Source: Allomuricauda ruestringensis DSM 13258 (GTDB taxonomy: Bacteria > Bacteroidota > Bacteroidia > Flavobacteriales > Flavobacteriaceae). Taken from it: 64,000 bases of DNA. Positions within the stretch are counted from its first letter, which is position 1. Every line of letters starts with the position of its first letter. Of this stretch, positions 34,768-41,611 are shown piece by piece. The notes below the pieces were generated by a model. The model was given only the letters and a program-made list of their open reading frames with translations, had not been told where the DNA came from and searched no databases. The translations under genes were made by a program, and so were the position numbers. The DNA is taken from positions 2,057,501 to 2,121,500 of the forward strand of contig NC_015945.1 of the NCBI RefSeq assembly GCF_000224085.1. Direction: 5' to 3'.

Positions 34768-37143
34768 TTATTCTTTCCCTAAAAGTGATTTCTGGAACAA
34801 TTTAAAGATACGGGTATACTCGTCCGTCCAACTGCTGGGTTCCACAAAGCCGTGTCGTTCCACTGGATAAACCGCCATTTCCCAGTTTTCCTTGCCGAGT
34901 TCAATCAAACGTTGGGAAAGTCGAACCATATCCTGAAAGTGTACATTATCATCTACCATCCCATGAAGAATTAAAAGGTCGCCCTTTAATCCATCCGCAA
35001 AATAAATGGGAGAACTACGCTTGTAGGCCAAGCTATCGGTAGCAGGCGTGTTTAAAATTCGTGCCGTATAGCCATGGTTGTATGCCGCCCAATCGCCAAC
35101 GGAACGAATCGCCCCGCCAGCACTGAAGGTATCAGGTGCGTTGAACATGCCCATCAAGGTGATAAATCCACCATAGGAACCTCCATAAATACCAATCTTA
35201 TCGGTATCGATGCCATATTCATCCATCAACATTTTGGCGCCATCTACTTGATCGGACAAATCCTTGCCGCCCATGTGCCTGTAAATACCGGTTCGCCAAT
35301 CTCTACCGTAACCTGCACTTCCGCGGTAATCAATATCAAGTACCGTATAACCATTGTCCACCAAAAGGTTGTGGAACATATACTCCCTAAAATAGGAACT
35401 CCACCACTTGTGTGCATTCTGCAGGTAACCTGCACCGTGTACAAAAATCACAGCGGCTTTGTTTTTGACCGAAGCTTCGGGTTGATACAATCTTGCGTGG
35501 ACTTCTGCGCCATCGGATGCGTTGAAGGTGATAATTTCTGGGTCTTTCCAATCGTAGGCATTAAAGTCATCAGTATTGGAATTCGTAATTTGCTCTGCTT
35601 GAGGGTTTCCATTAGTCTCAACAGGATTGTCTTTGATGAACAATTCCGTAGGCTTGTTGGAGTAGGAGTAGAGAATGGCCATTTTTTCCTCGTTGGGGGA
35701 AAGCACCACATCGTTTCTACCCACCATATTGGTCAATTGTTCCCATTTTCCACCTTTGAGTGGCATGGAATAGAATTGACGATCACCAGGATGGGTTTTG
35801 TTGGAAGTAAAATACCAGCTGTTTTTATCTTTTGATAGAAAAGCATCATAAATTTCAAATGCCCCAGAGGTCAAGGCCTTGGATTTTTTGTTGTTGATGT
35901 CCATGGTGTACAAATGGGAATACCCTGTTTTTTCGGACATGAACCAAATTTTCTTGTCATCGGGCATCCATCCCAAATCTCCCCCTCGGTAGCGGCCTAT
36001 GCCTGGGCCACCAATCCAAGCTTCATCATGTTGGCGGTCCAATGGTTCCACAGTTCCGGATTTAGGGTCTAGTAGCACAATCCATCTGTCCTTATAATCA
36101 TTGGCCTGAATATCCAAAATGGCTTTACTGCCATCCGTGTTCCAGGCAGGTCCGTTAATATATCCGATACGGTCCTCGTTTTCATAGGTTTTGTCCGGAT
36201 AATCCTTGGTGTACTCCGGAACATAGTCCAGACCCTCCAGATTATCCAAAACCACGGGATAGTTTTTGCGGTTTTCCACATCGTACACAAACATTTCGTA
36301 TTGTGTGGGCTCGTCACCTACTTTGGAACGGGTGTTTTGATCTTCGGTATATCCCGATTCGGTTACAAAATGTGGAACTATGGTTCCCTTGGAATCCGGT
36401 CTGTCCATCAAAATGTAGGTTACGTACGAACCCGATGGGTCCATCTCAAGGCTGATAACTTGTTTTCCGCCCGTTTCAATTTCCAAAGGCTCCAAGGACT
36501 CCAGTTTTTTACTGATCTGCTCCCCAGTATCCTTTTTTGCTTTGCGCTCTTGTAGTACATCAAAAATATCCAATTGATCCTGGTAGAGCCATTCATCCTT
36601 AGAATCACGATTCGGCTCTCCATCTTTAGATTTTACAAAGTGAGTTTTCTGTTCTATCAACCCCGAATCTATATTCCAAGTATAAAGCTCTCCATCTCTC
36701 ACAAAGGCAATGCTTTTTCCATCATCGGTAAAATGTGGATTGCTTTCCCTTTCTTGGGTTTTGGTTATGGTTTTGGATTGATAGGTGCTAAGATCTAAAA
36801 GGAAAATATCCCCATTTTTTGAATACACGGCCTCCGTTTTTGCTTGGTTGTATGTTAATCTAGATGAGGGAAGTGCGTTGGCCTCTAAAAAGCCCAGTTT
36901 TTCAATGTTTTTATGGTCAATGGAGTAAGCATATAGCGAATCGCTCATTGCGTTGTTCGGATTCCAATCAAAATACAAAGTTTTCCCATCTGTGGACCAA
37001 TAGGGGGTGGATGGCCTATGCCCGACAAAGTCATCTCCCTGCATAATATCTTTGATTTTTAAGGTGGAGATGTTTCCTTTTTGAGCAAACAAAGTGTTCA
37101 AAGTGATAAGAAAAAGTACGAATGGCGTAAAAAATCTTCCCAT
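34768..37143 (-). CDS. Prolyl-oligopeptidase-family (S9) peptidase, exported
   Basis: A 791-residue serine peptidase. The signal peptide (1-20, ending LFA) is followed by a DPP-IV-like beta-propeller (about 30-510) and an alpha/beta-hydrolase domain with nucleophile S656 in YGGSYGGF. The acid D731 (in GMVDDNVHF) and H764 (in ERHGF) complete the triad. It would release dipeptides or degrade peptides in the periplasm or at the surface. The length fits the family. It has its own transcription unit, with a REPIN-like hairpin element at its 3' end that may serve as terminator. Confidence 0.93.
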   Translation of the reverse strand: MGRFFTPFVLFLITLNTLFAQKGNISTLKIKDIMQGDDFVGHRPSTPYWSTDGKTLYFDWNPNNAMSDSLYAYSIDHKNIEKLGFLEANALPSSRLTYNQAKTEAVYSKNGDIFLLDLSTYQSKTITKTQERESNPHFTDDGKSIAFVRDGELYTWNIDSGLIEQKTHFVKSKDGEPNRDSKDEWLYQDQLDIFDVLQERKAKKDTGEQISKKLESLEPLEIETGGKQVISLEMDPSGSYVTYILMDRPDSKGTIVPHFVTESGYTEDQNTRSKVGDEPTQYEMFVYDVENRKNYPVVLDNLEGLDYVPEYTKDYPDKTYENEDRIGYINGPAWNTDGSKAILDIQANDYKDRWIVLLDPKSGTVEPLDRQHDEAWIGGPGIGRYRGGDLGWMPDDKKIWFMSEKTGYSHLYTMDINNKKSKALTSGAFEIYDAFLSKDKNSWYFTSNKTHPGDRQFYSMPLKGGKWEQLTNMVGRNDVVLSPNEEKMAILYSYSNKPTELFIKDNPVETNGNPQAEQITNSNTDDFNAYDWKDPEIITFNASDGAEVHARLYQPEASVKNKAAVIFVHGAGYLQNAHKWWSSYFREYMFHNLLVDNGYTVLDIDYRGSAGYGRDWRTGIYRHMGGKDLSDQVDGAKMLMDEYGIDTDKIGIYGGSYGGFITLMGMFNAPDTFSAGGAIRSVGDWAAYNHGYTARILNTPATDSLAYKRSSPIYFADGLKGDLLILHGMVDDNVHFQDMVRLSQRLIELGKENWEMAVYPVERHGFVEPSSWTDEYTRIFKLFQKSLLGKE

Positions 37144-37366
37144 AATTATCCCGAGGTTTAGGGGGTTCGTTCTTCAAATATCGGGTATTTTGATGAGTTT
37201 ATATTATCAACTATTAAAATGAAAATTTGATAAAACTTCCTGTTTTTATTTATGGAAAAAGTATCTTTAAAACGCACTAGTTGCACAAAACATCAATTTA
37301 CCCCTTTTCGATTATAGGGTAATGCGTTGATTTAAAGCAAAATAAAACTAAACCAAACTTATATCC

Positions 37367-39091
37367 ATGCAGATTATAGAGAATTCCACGGTCTACGATG
37401 CCATTATTGTGGGCTCTGGAGCAGGTGGCGGTATGTCGGCGAAAGTTTTGTCGGAGGCCGGCCTAAAGGTTGCCGTAGTGGAGGCGGGTCCGTTTTTCGA
37501 CCCTGCCATGCCGGAGCACCAGACCCAATTAAAGTGGCCCTACGAGAGCCCTAGGCGTGGCAAGAGCACGCGTTTCCGACCCTTTGGGGATTTTGATGCC
37601 GCTTACGGTGGTTGGGACATCGAAGGTGAGCCCTATACCCAGAAAGACGGTACCCAGTTCGAATGGTTCCGCTCCCGGATGCTCGGTGGGCGTACCAACC
37701 ACTGGGGAAGGATTTCACTTCGTTTTGGGCCAAAGGACTTTAAGCACAAAGATGAGGACGGCCACGGCGACAACTGGCCCATAGGTTATGAAGATGTAAA
37801 GCCGTATTACGATAAGGTGGACAAGATGATCGGGGTGTTCGGCACCAACGAAGGCCTTCCCAACGACCCGGACGGTTTTTTTCTGCCACCGCCCAAACCA
37901 AGATTGCACGAGCTTTTTTATATCAAAGGAGCACGCAAGAGCAACATTCCCGTGTATCCGTCGCGGATGTCCATGCTGACCAAGAAAATCAATAACGACC
38001 GCGGGGTGTGCTTCTACTGTGGGCAATGTAATAGAGCCTGCCAGGTATATGCTGATTTCTCTGCAGGGACATGTTTAATTTTTCCTGCGCAGAAAAATGG
38101 AGGACAAATCGATCTTTTTGTGAATTGCATGGTTCGTGAGGTCAATACCGATGAAGAAGGTAGAGCCACAGGAGTGTCCTACATTAACAAAGAAGATCGT
38201 AAAGAATATAAATTGAAAGGAAAAGTAGTGGTACTGGGTGCCTCGGCCTGTAGTTCTGCTCGTATCCTTCTCAATTCAAAAAGTAAGCAACACCCGAATG
38301 GATTAGGGAACAGCAGTGACGTTGTGGGTAGGTATCTGCACGATTCAACGGGTGCTGATAGAGCTGCATTTATTCCCGATTTGATGAACCGAAAGGTTTC
38401 CTATAACGAAGATGGTGTAGGAGGTATGCATGTGTACTCACCTTGGTGGGGTGATAATTCCAAGTTGGATTTTCCACGTGGTTACCACATTGAAGTTTGG
38501 GGCGGTATGGGTATGCCCAGTTACGGATTCGGTTTCAATGTGAACGAGTTCAATAAGTTCTTCGGGACCAAGGTGGGCGGCTATGGCGACGTACTGCGCA
38601 GCGATGCCAAAAAATACTACGGTGCCGTAGTGGGCATGGCCGGTCGGGGAGAATCCATTGCAAGGAAGGAGAACTATTGTGAAATAGACCCGACCACGGT
38701 GGACGAGTTCGGTATCCCAGTGCTGCGGTTCAACTACAAATGGAGCCAGTACGAAATCAACCAGGCCAAGCACATGCAAGATACTTTTGAGGAAATCTTG
38801 ACCAATATGGGTGGTGAGTTTATGGGGGAAAAACCAGGTAAAGACATCAATTATGGTTTGCACAACCCTGGAAACATTATCCACGAGGTTGGAACAACTA
38901 GAATGGGAGATGACCCGAAAACATCAGTGACCAATAAATTTCAGCAGCTGCACGATGTAGACAATGTATTTATTGTTGATGCAGGACCATTTACTTCGCA
39001 AGCGGATAAGAACTGTACGTGGACTATTTTGGCGCTTTCCATGAGGGCTTCGGAATATATCGTGGAGCAATTGAAACAACAAAACATTTAA
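37367..39091 (+). CDS. GMC-family oxidoreductase with four-cysteine motif
   Basis: A 574-residue FAD-dependent GMC oxidoreductase. It has the N-terminal dinucleotide fold IVGSGAGGGMSA with its acidic end VVEAGP, substrate-side HNPGNIIHEVGTTRMG, and C-terminal DAGPFTSQADKNCTWTILAL. A CxxCxxCxxxC motif (C215, C218, C221, C225) in the FAD region resembles a [4Fe-4S] ligand set. Such motifs occur in some GMC dehydrogenases that pass electrons to c-type hemes. It forms a pair with the gluconate dehydrogenase-type subunit 3 encoded 4 nt downstream. The substrate is probably a sugar or polyol. Base composition switches along the gene (see findings). Confidence 0.92.
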   Translation: MQIIENSTVYDAIIVGSGAGGGMSAKVLSEAGLKVAVVEAGPFFDPAMPEHQTQLKWPYESPRRGKSTRFRPFGDFDAAYGGWDIEGEPYTQKDGTQFEWFRSRMLGGRTNHWGRISLRFGPKDFKHKDEDGHGDNWPIGYEDVKPYYDKVDKMIGVFGTNEGLPNDPDGFFLPPPKPRLHELFYIKGARKSNIPVYPSRMSMLTKKINNDRGVCFYCGQCNRACQVYADFSAGTCLIFPAQKNGGQIDLFVNCMVREVNTDEEGRATGVSYINKEDRKEYKLKGKVVVLGASACSSARILLNSKSKQHPNGLGNSSDVVGRYLHDSTGADRAAFIPDLMNRKVSYNEDGVGGMHVYSPWWGDNSKLDFPRGYHIEVWGGMGMPSYGFGFNVNEFNKFFGTKVGGYGDVLRSDAKKYYGAVVGMAGRGESIARKENYCEIDPTTVDEFGIPVLRFNYKWSQYEINQAKHMQDTFEEILTNMGGEFMGEKPGKDINYGLHNPGNIIHEVGTTRMGDDPKTSVTNKFQQLHDVDNVFIVDAGPFTSQADKNCTWTILALSMRASEYIVEQLKQQNI

Positions 39092-39095
39092 GGAC

Positions 39096-39806
39096 ATGGA
39101 CAGAAGAAAGAGTTTAAAATCGATAGTACTGGGCTCCGTGGCCGGTGGACTGGCCATACACGGATGCAAACCCGCTACGGAAGGGACAGAATTAACGGAA
39201 GCACCAAAGATCACCTACCCGGGAAGAGTGCCACAGGAGACCGAACTGATCGACGAACTACAGGACGAACAGTTTCTGAATCCCCATGAAGTGGAAACGC
39301 TTACCATATTGTGCGACCTTATCCTGCCCCCATCGGAGGATTACAAAGGAGCATCGGATGCCGATGTGGTCGGCTTTATCGAGTTTATGTCCAAGGACGA
39401 GGAGACCTTACAGCCCGACATCCGCGGGGGGATCATGTGGTTGGACCACAAGGGCAACACGGAGTACGGAGCGGAGTTCAAAAAGGCGACCGAAGAACAG
39501 CAAAGGGCCATACTGGACGGAATCGCCTATTACGACCCGGAAGTCCCAAGCAACGAGCGCCCCTTTGAGGTGAACTTCTTCTCGTTGGTCAGGAACCTGA
39601 CGATGACGGGCTTCTATACGAGTAAGATCGGGATAGAGGAGATCGGTTATAAAGGGAACCAGCCCAATGTATGGGACGGCGTACCGGACGATGTACTGGA
39701 ACAGCACGGGGTATCGTACGACGAGGAATGGCTCGCCAAATGTGTGGACCAGAGCAAGCGTGGCATCATCGCAGAATGGGACGAGGATGGCAATTTGTTA
39801 ACATAA
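39096..39806 (+). CDS. Gluconate 2-dehydrogenase subunit 3 family protein (Tat lipoprotein)
   Basis: A 236-residue small subunit of a GMC dehydrogenase complex. The N-terminus DRRKSLKSIVLGSVAGGLAIHGC has a twin-arginine motif (RRKSLK) and a lipobox-like IHGC. It is therefore probably exported folded through Tat and lipid-anchored. The mature part has the subunit 3 pattern LTILCDLILPPSEDYKGASDADV and later FFSLVRNLTMTGFYTSKIG. It lies 4 nt after the GMC subunit and probably escorts it out through Tat. The gene is unusually GC-rich compared with its neighbours. Confidence 0.92.
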   Translation: MDRRKSLKSIVLGSVAGGLAIHGCKPATEGTELTEAPKITYPGRVPQETELIDELQDEQFLNPHEVETLTILCDLILPPSEDYKGASDADVVGFIEFMSKDEETLQPDIRGGIMWLDHKGNTEYGAEFKKATEEQQRAILDGIAYYDPEVPSNERPFEVNFFSLVRNLTMTGFYTSKIGIEEIGYKGNQPNVWDGVPDDVLEQHGVSYDEEWLAKCVDQSKRGIIAEWDEDGNLLT

Positions 39807-39826
39807 TAAAGATTTCACTAAAAAAT

Positions 39827-39860
39827 AAAAAGCCCTGGCCTTTTAAAGGCAGGGCTTTTT
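39827..39860 (+). terminator. Bidirectional terminator between the GMC pair and the collagen-like gene
   Basis: AAAAAGCCCTGGCCTTT pairs with AAAGGCAGGGCTTTTT apart from one bulged G. A/T-rich runs on both sides let it work for both convergent units. Confidence 0.88.
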
Positions 39861-39877
39861 ATTTTATGTTGATGATG

Positions 39878-40648
39878 TTATAAGGCTTCCAAAGCTATGA
39901 TGTCCACTTCCCCTGATATATGTAGGTCGTTGCCTGTAACATTGTCTAATGCAGGAATGGTGAACGTGAATGAAAAGGTCAGGTGTTTGGTGGTAGTGTC
40001 GTAGATAACATCCTTAATTATGTCATCATCTTCAGGGGTAAAAAAAGGCCAATTATCGTCCACAACAAAATATTTATTGTCATCCCCCACGACTGCATAT
40101 TCGTTGATTTGAATATTGAAAAAATCTATGCTTTGGGAATTCTCTCCCGGATCGGTAATCTCGAATACAATCTTTACAAAAGAATTTGTGTCATCTTGGT
40201 TTTTATTTGGGACACTAAGGAAACGTCTTATGTCAAAAGTATAAGTGTTGCCACCAAAGTTAACATTATTGTTGATTGGTAATTCAGCAGGGTCAATAGG
40301 TGTAAACTTAAACGATGTGGAGTCTTGGAACAGTACATCATCCACTCTCTTTCCCTCCATTTCAAGAGTGATATATCCATATTGGGTTAATTCATCAAAG
40401 CCTACCCCATTTTCTCCATCTTGCCCATCGGCACCATCTTGCCCATCAGTGCCATCTTGACCGTCTTCACCATCTTGTCCATCTTCACCATCTTCACCAT
40501 CTTCGCCGTCTTTCCCATCTTGACCGTCTTGTCCTTTGATACCATTTATTCCATCTTTTCCATCGATCCCATCTTCACCATCAGAACAAGAGACCATGGC
40601 TATGCCAAGTGCAAGAACGGCAATACTAAAAAGCTTAATCAGTTTCAT
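39878..40648 (-). CDS. Collagen-like repeat lipoprotein
   Basis: A 256-residue lipoprotein. The signal ends MVSC (cysteine about 21), followed at once by about 20 Gly-X-Y triplets (residues 24-83), nearly all of GxD/GED/GQD type with a Lys early on. After this comes a beta-rich globular domain (about 84-256) of no family I recognise. The Gly-X-Y run would form a triple helix and place the globular head away from the membrane. The acidic repeats lack proline. A -7 element lies 20-27 nt upstream. Confidence 0.85.
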   Translation of the reverse strand: MKLIKLFSIAVLALGIAMVSCSDGEDGIDGKDGINGIKGQDGQDGKDGEDGEDGEDGQDGEDGQDGTDGQDGADGQDGENGVGFDELTQYGYITLEMEGKRVDDVLFQDSTSFKFTPIDPAELPINNNVNFGGNTYTFDIRRFLSVPNKNQDDTNSFVKIVFEITDPGENSQSIDFFNIQINEYAVVGDDNKYFVVDDNWPFFTPEDDDIIKDVIYDTTTKHLTFSFTFTIPALDNVTGNDLHISGEVDIIALEAL

Positions 40649-40667
40649 AGAATATAAATTTTTAAGA

Positions 40668-40675
40668 CAAAGGTA
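40668..40675 (-). promoter_or_regulatory. -7 element of the collagen-like gene
   Basis: TACCTTTG on the minus strand (40675-40668). The -33 position shows only TTTTAG, so it may need an activator. Confidence 0.5.
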
Positions 40676-40953
40676 GTTATGCTACTTGTCTAAAATAGAG
40701 TTAATTGACGTATGCTTTGTTTGAATTGATGGATGAGTGTTTTGAATGGATAAAGGAAAAAATCAGACAGGAGATGTTGACATAAAAACTATATTAATGA
40801 GCGAAAAGTAGAATAATAGATAAATTCGCTGAAGGATTGTATTATCTCATAAACCTCAAAACCCTCTTAATATCATGATGAAGGAATGCTATTACATTCA
40901 ACTTGATTATGGCTGGTACTGGTAAGATTCCCGTAATTGATGATTGTTGCTAA
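40676..40953. other. Intergenic stretch with no recognisable gene
   Basis: An AT-rich gap of about 280 nt. No frame with plausible coding features and no strong hairpin was found. It could hold a small RNA, but nothing in the sequence shows one. Confidence 0.5.
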
Positions 40954-40990
40954 AAACAAAAAACCCTATAAACATTGGGTTTACAGGGTT
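40954..40990 (-). terminator. Terminator after tRNA-Leu
   Basis: The 12-nt arms at 40962-40973 and 40979-40990 pair at 11 positions around a 5-nt loop, followed on the minus strand by a T-rich tract. It ends the tRNA-Gly / GIY-YIG / tRNA-Leu unit. Confidence 0.85.
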
Positions 40991-40996
40991 TCTCTG

Positions 40997-41082
40997 TACT
41001 CGAGGCGGGACTTGAACCCGCACGGGCAATAATGCCCACAGGATTTTAAGTCCGGCGTGTCTACCAATTCCACCACTCGAGC
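40997..41082 (-). tRNA. tRNA-Leu (anticodon UAA)
   Basis: An 86-nt class II tRNA on the minus strand. The acceptor GCTCGAG pairs with CTCGAGT, the D-arm is GTGGAATTGGTAGACAC, and the anticodon loop CTTAAAA (anticodon TAA) is present. A variable arm (GGGCATTATTGCCC) and a T-arm (GCGGGTTCAAGTCCCGC) follow. No encoded CCA. It sits downstream of tRNA-Gly and the GIY-YIG gene and ends at a terminator 7 nt on. Confidence 0.97.
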
Positions 41083-41089
41083 AGGACTT
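41058..41089 (-). repeat. Direct repeat, copy A: intact tRNA-Leu 5' end and leader
   Basis: 32 nt covering the 7-nt leader AAGTCCT and the first 25 nt of tRNA-Leu. The same 32 nt occur in copy B (41362-41413), where they are interrupted by the 20-nt palindrome. Confidence 0.85.
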
Positions 41090-41093
41090 ATTT

Positions 41094-41354
41094 TCAGTAT
41101 TTTTGATTTTTCTGGTTGTGAATCAAATTCTTTAAGAATTCTTTTCCGTACCCAGATTTTAATTTTATCTCTTCAACCCTGGCCTCTAGTCTTGTTTTAA
41201 ATTCTTTTTTAAAAATTAAAACAAATGGTCTGTAAGGCCTTGTCGTTTTATTTTTACCTAAGTTATGTTCTTTTACTCTTCTTTCAATATCAGAAGTGAT
41301 TCCGACATAAATATAGTTTCTTTCTAAACTATTTAAAGCGTATGTATAGAACAT
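41094..41354 (-). CDS. GIY-YIG nuclease family protein
   Basis: An 86-residue single-domain GIY-YIG endonuclease of the short UPF0213/YhbQ-like class. The variant GIY-YIG pattern is YTYALNSLERNYIYVGITSD, followed by the conserved IERRVKEHN helix (Arg and His), RPYRPFVLIFKKEF, and the Glu in RLEARVEEIKLK. The start is the ATG at 41354; longer frames run into the tRNA fragment and the palindrome and are not expected to be coding. It is flanked by a direct repeat of the tRNA-Leu 5' end, so it looks like a small inserted module. Members of this class are often found beside tRNA or rRNA genes in Bacteroidota. Confidence 0.88.
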   Translation of the reverse strand: MFYTYALNSLERNYIYVGITSDIERRVKEHNLGKNKTTRPYRPFVLIFKKEFKTRLEARVEEIKLKSGYGKEFLKNLIHNQKNQKY

Positions 41355-41361
41355 AATTCTC

Positions 41362-41413
41362 TGTCTACCAACCTGCCTGCCGGCAGGCAGGTTCCACCAC
41401 TCGAGCAGGACTT
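41362..41413 (-). repeat. Direct repeat, copy B: tRNA-Leu 5' fragment split by a palindrome
   Basis: On the minus strand: leader AAGTCCT, then GCTCGAGTGGTGGAA, then a 20-nt palindrome, then TTGGTAGACA. All 32 tRNA and leader bases equal copy A. It cannot make a tRNA because the rest of the gene is absent. Confidence 0.85.
41372..41391. repeat. 20-nt perfect palindrome in the tRNA-Leu fragment
   Basis: CCTGCCTGCCGGCAGGCAGG, inserted exactly between AA and TTGG of the D-loop in the duplicated fragment. It is GC-rich (80%) in an AT-rich region. Palindromes of this type are found in many Bacteroidota intergenic regions, in my recollection. Confidence 0.85.
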
Positions 41414-41441
41414 GTAAGTAAAAAAAAACTCCACCCGTGGT

Positions 41442-41461
41442 GACTGAGCGGAGTCGAAGTC
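41442..41461 (+). repeat. TGTCA-type hairpin repeat, single unit (arm GACT)
   Basis: Arm GACT, core GAGCGGAGTCGA, arm AGTC, with no TGTCA ahead of it. It sits directly beside the 3' end of tRNA-Gly. Confidence 0.65.
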
Positions 41462-41462
41462 G

Positions 41463-41535
41463 AGCGAAAAACGGGATTCGAACCCGCGACCTCCACCTTG
41501 GCAAGGTGATGCTCTACCAACTGAGCTATTTTCGC
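41463..41535 (-). tRNA. tRNA-Gly (anticodon GCC)
   Basis: A 73-nt tRNA on the minus strand: acceptor GCGAAAA pairs with TTTTCGC, D-arm GCTCAGTTGGTAGAGC, anticodon loop TTGCCAA (GCC), T-arm GCGGGTTCGAATCCCGT. No encoded CCA. It is the first RNA of the minus-strand unit leading to GIY-YIG and tRNA-Leu. Confidence 0.97.
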
Positions 41536-41572
41536 ATTTTAAAGAACGCTGCACTTTTCCCAAGCGCGGATG

Positions 41573-41580
41573 CAAATTTA
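41573..41580 (-). promoter_or_regulatory. -7 element of the tRNA unit
   Basis: TAAATTTG on the minus strand, about 38 nt before the tRNA-Gly 5' end. No matching TTG at -33. Confidence 0.45.
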
Positions 41581-41611
41581 TAACATTTCTATTAAAATGA
41601 AAGAATTTTTT

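Noticed and set aside
35074..35835. 253-codon frame opposite the S9 peptidase
   Set aside because: It is a shadow of a well-supported gene.
39280..39880. Alternative frames inside the subunit 3 gene
   Set aside because: They come from GC-rich codons in the real frame; no independent start or homology.
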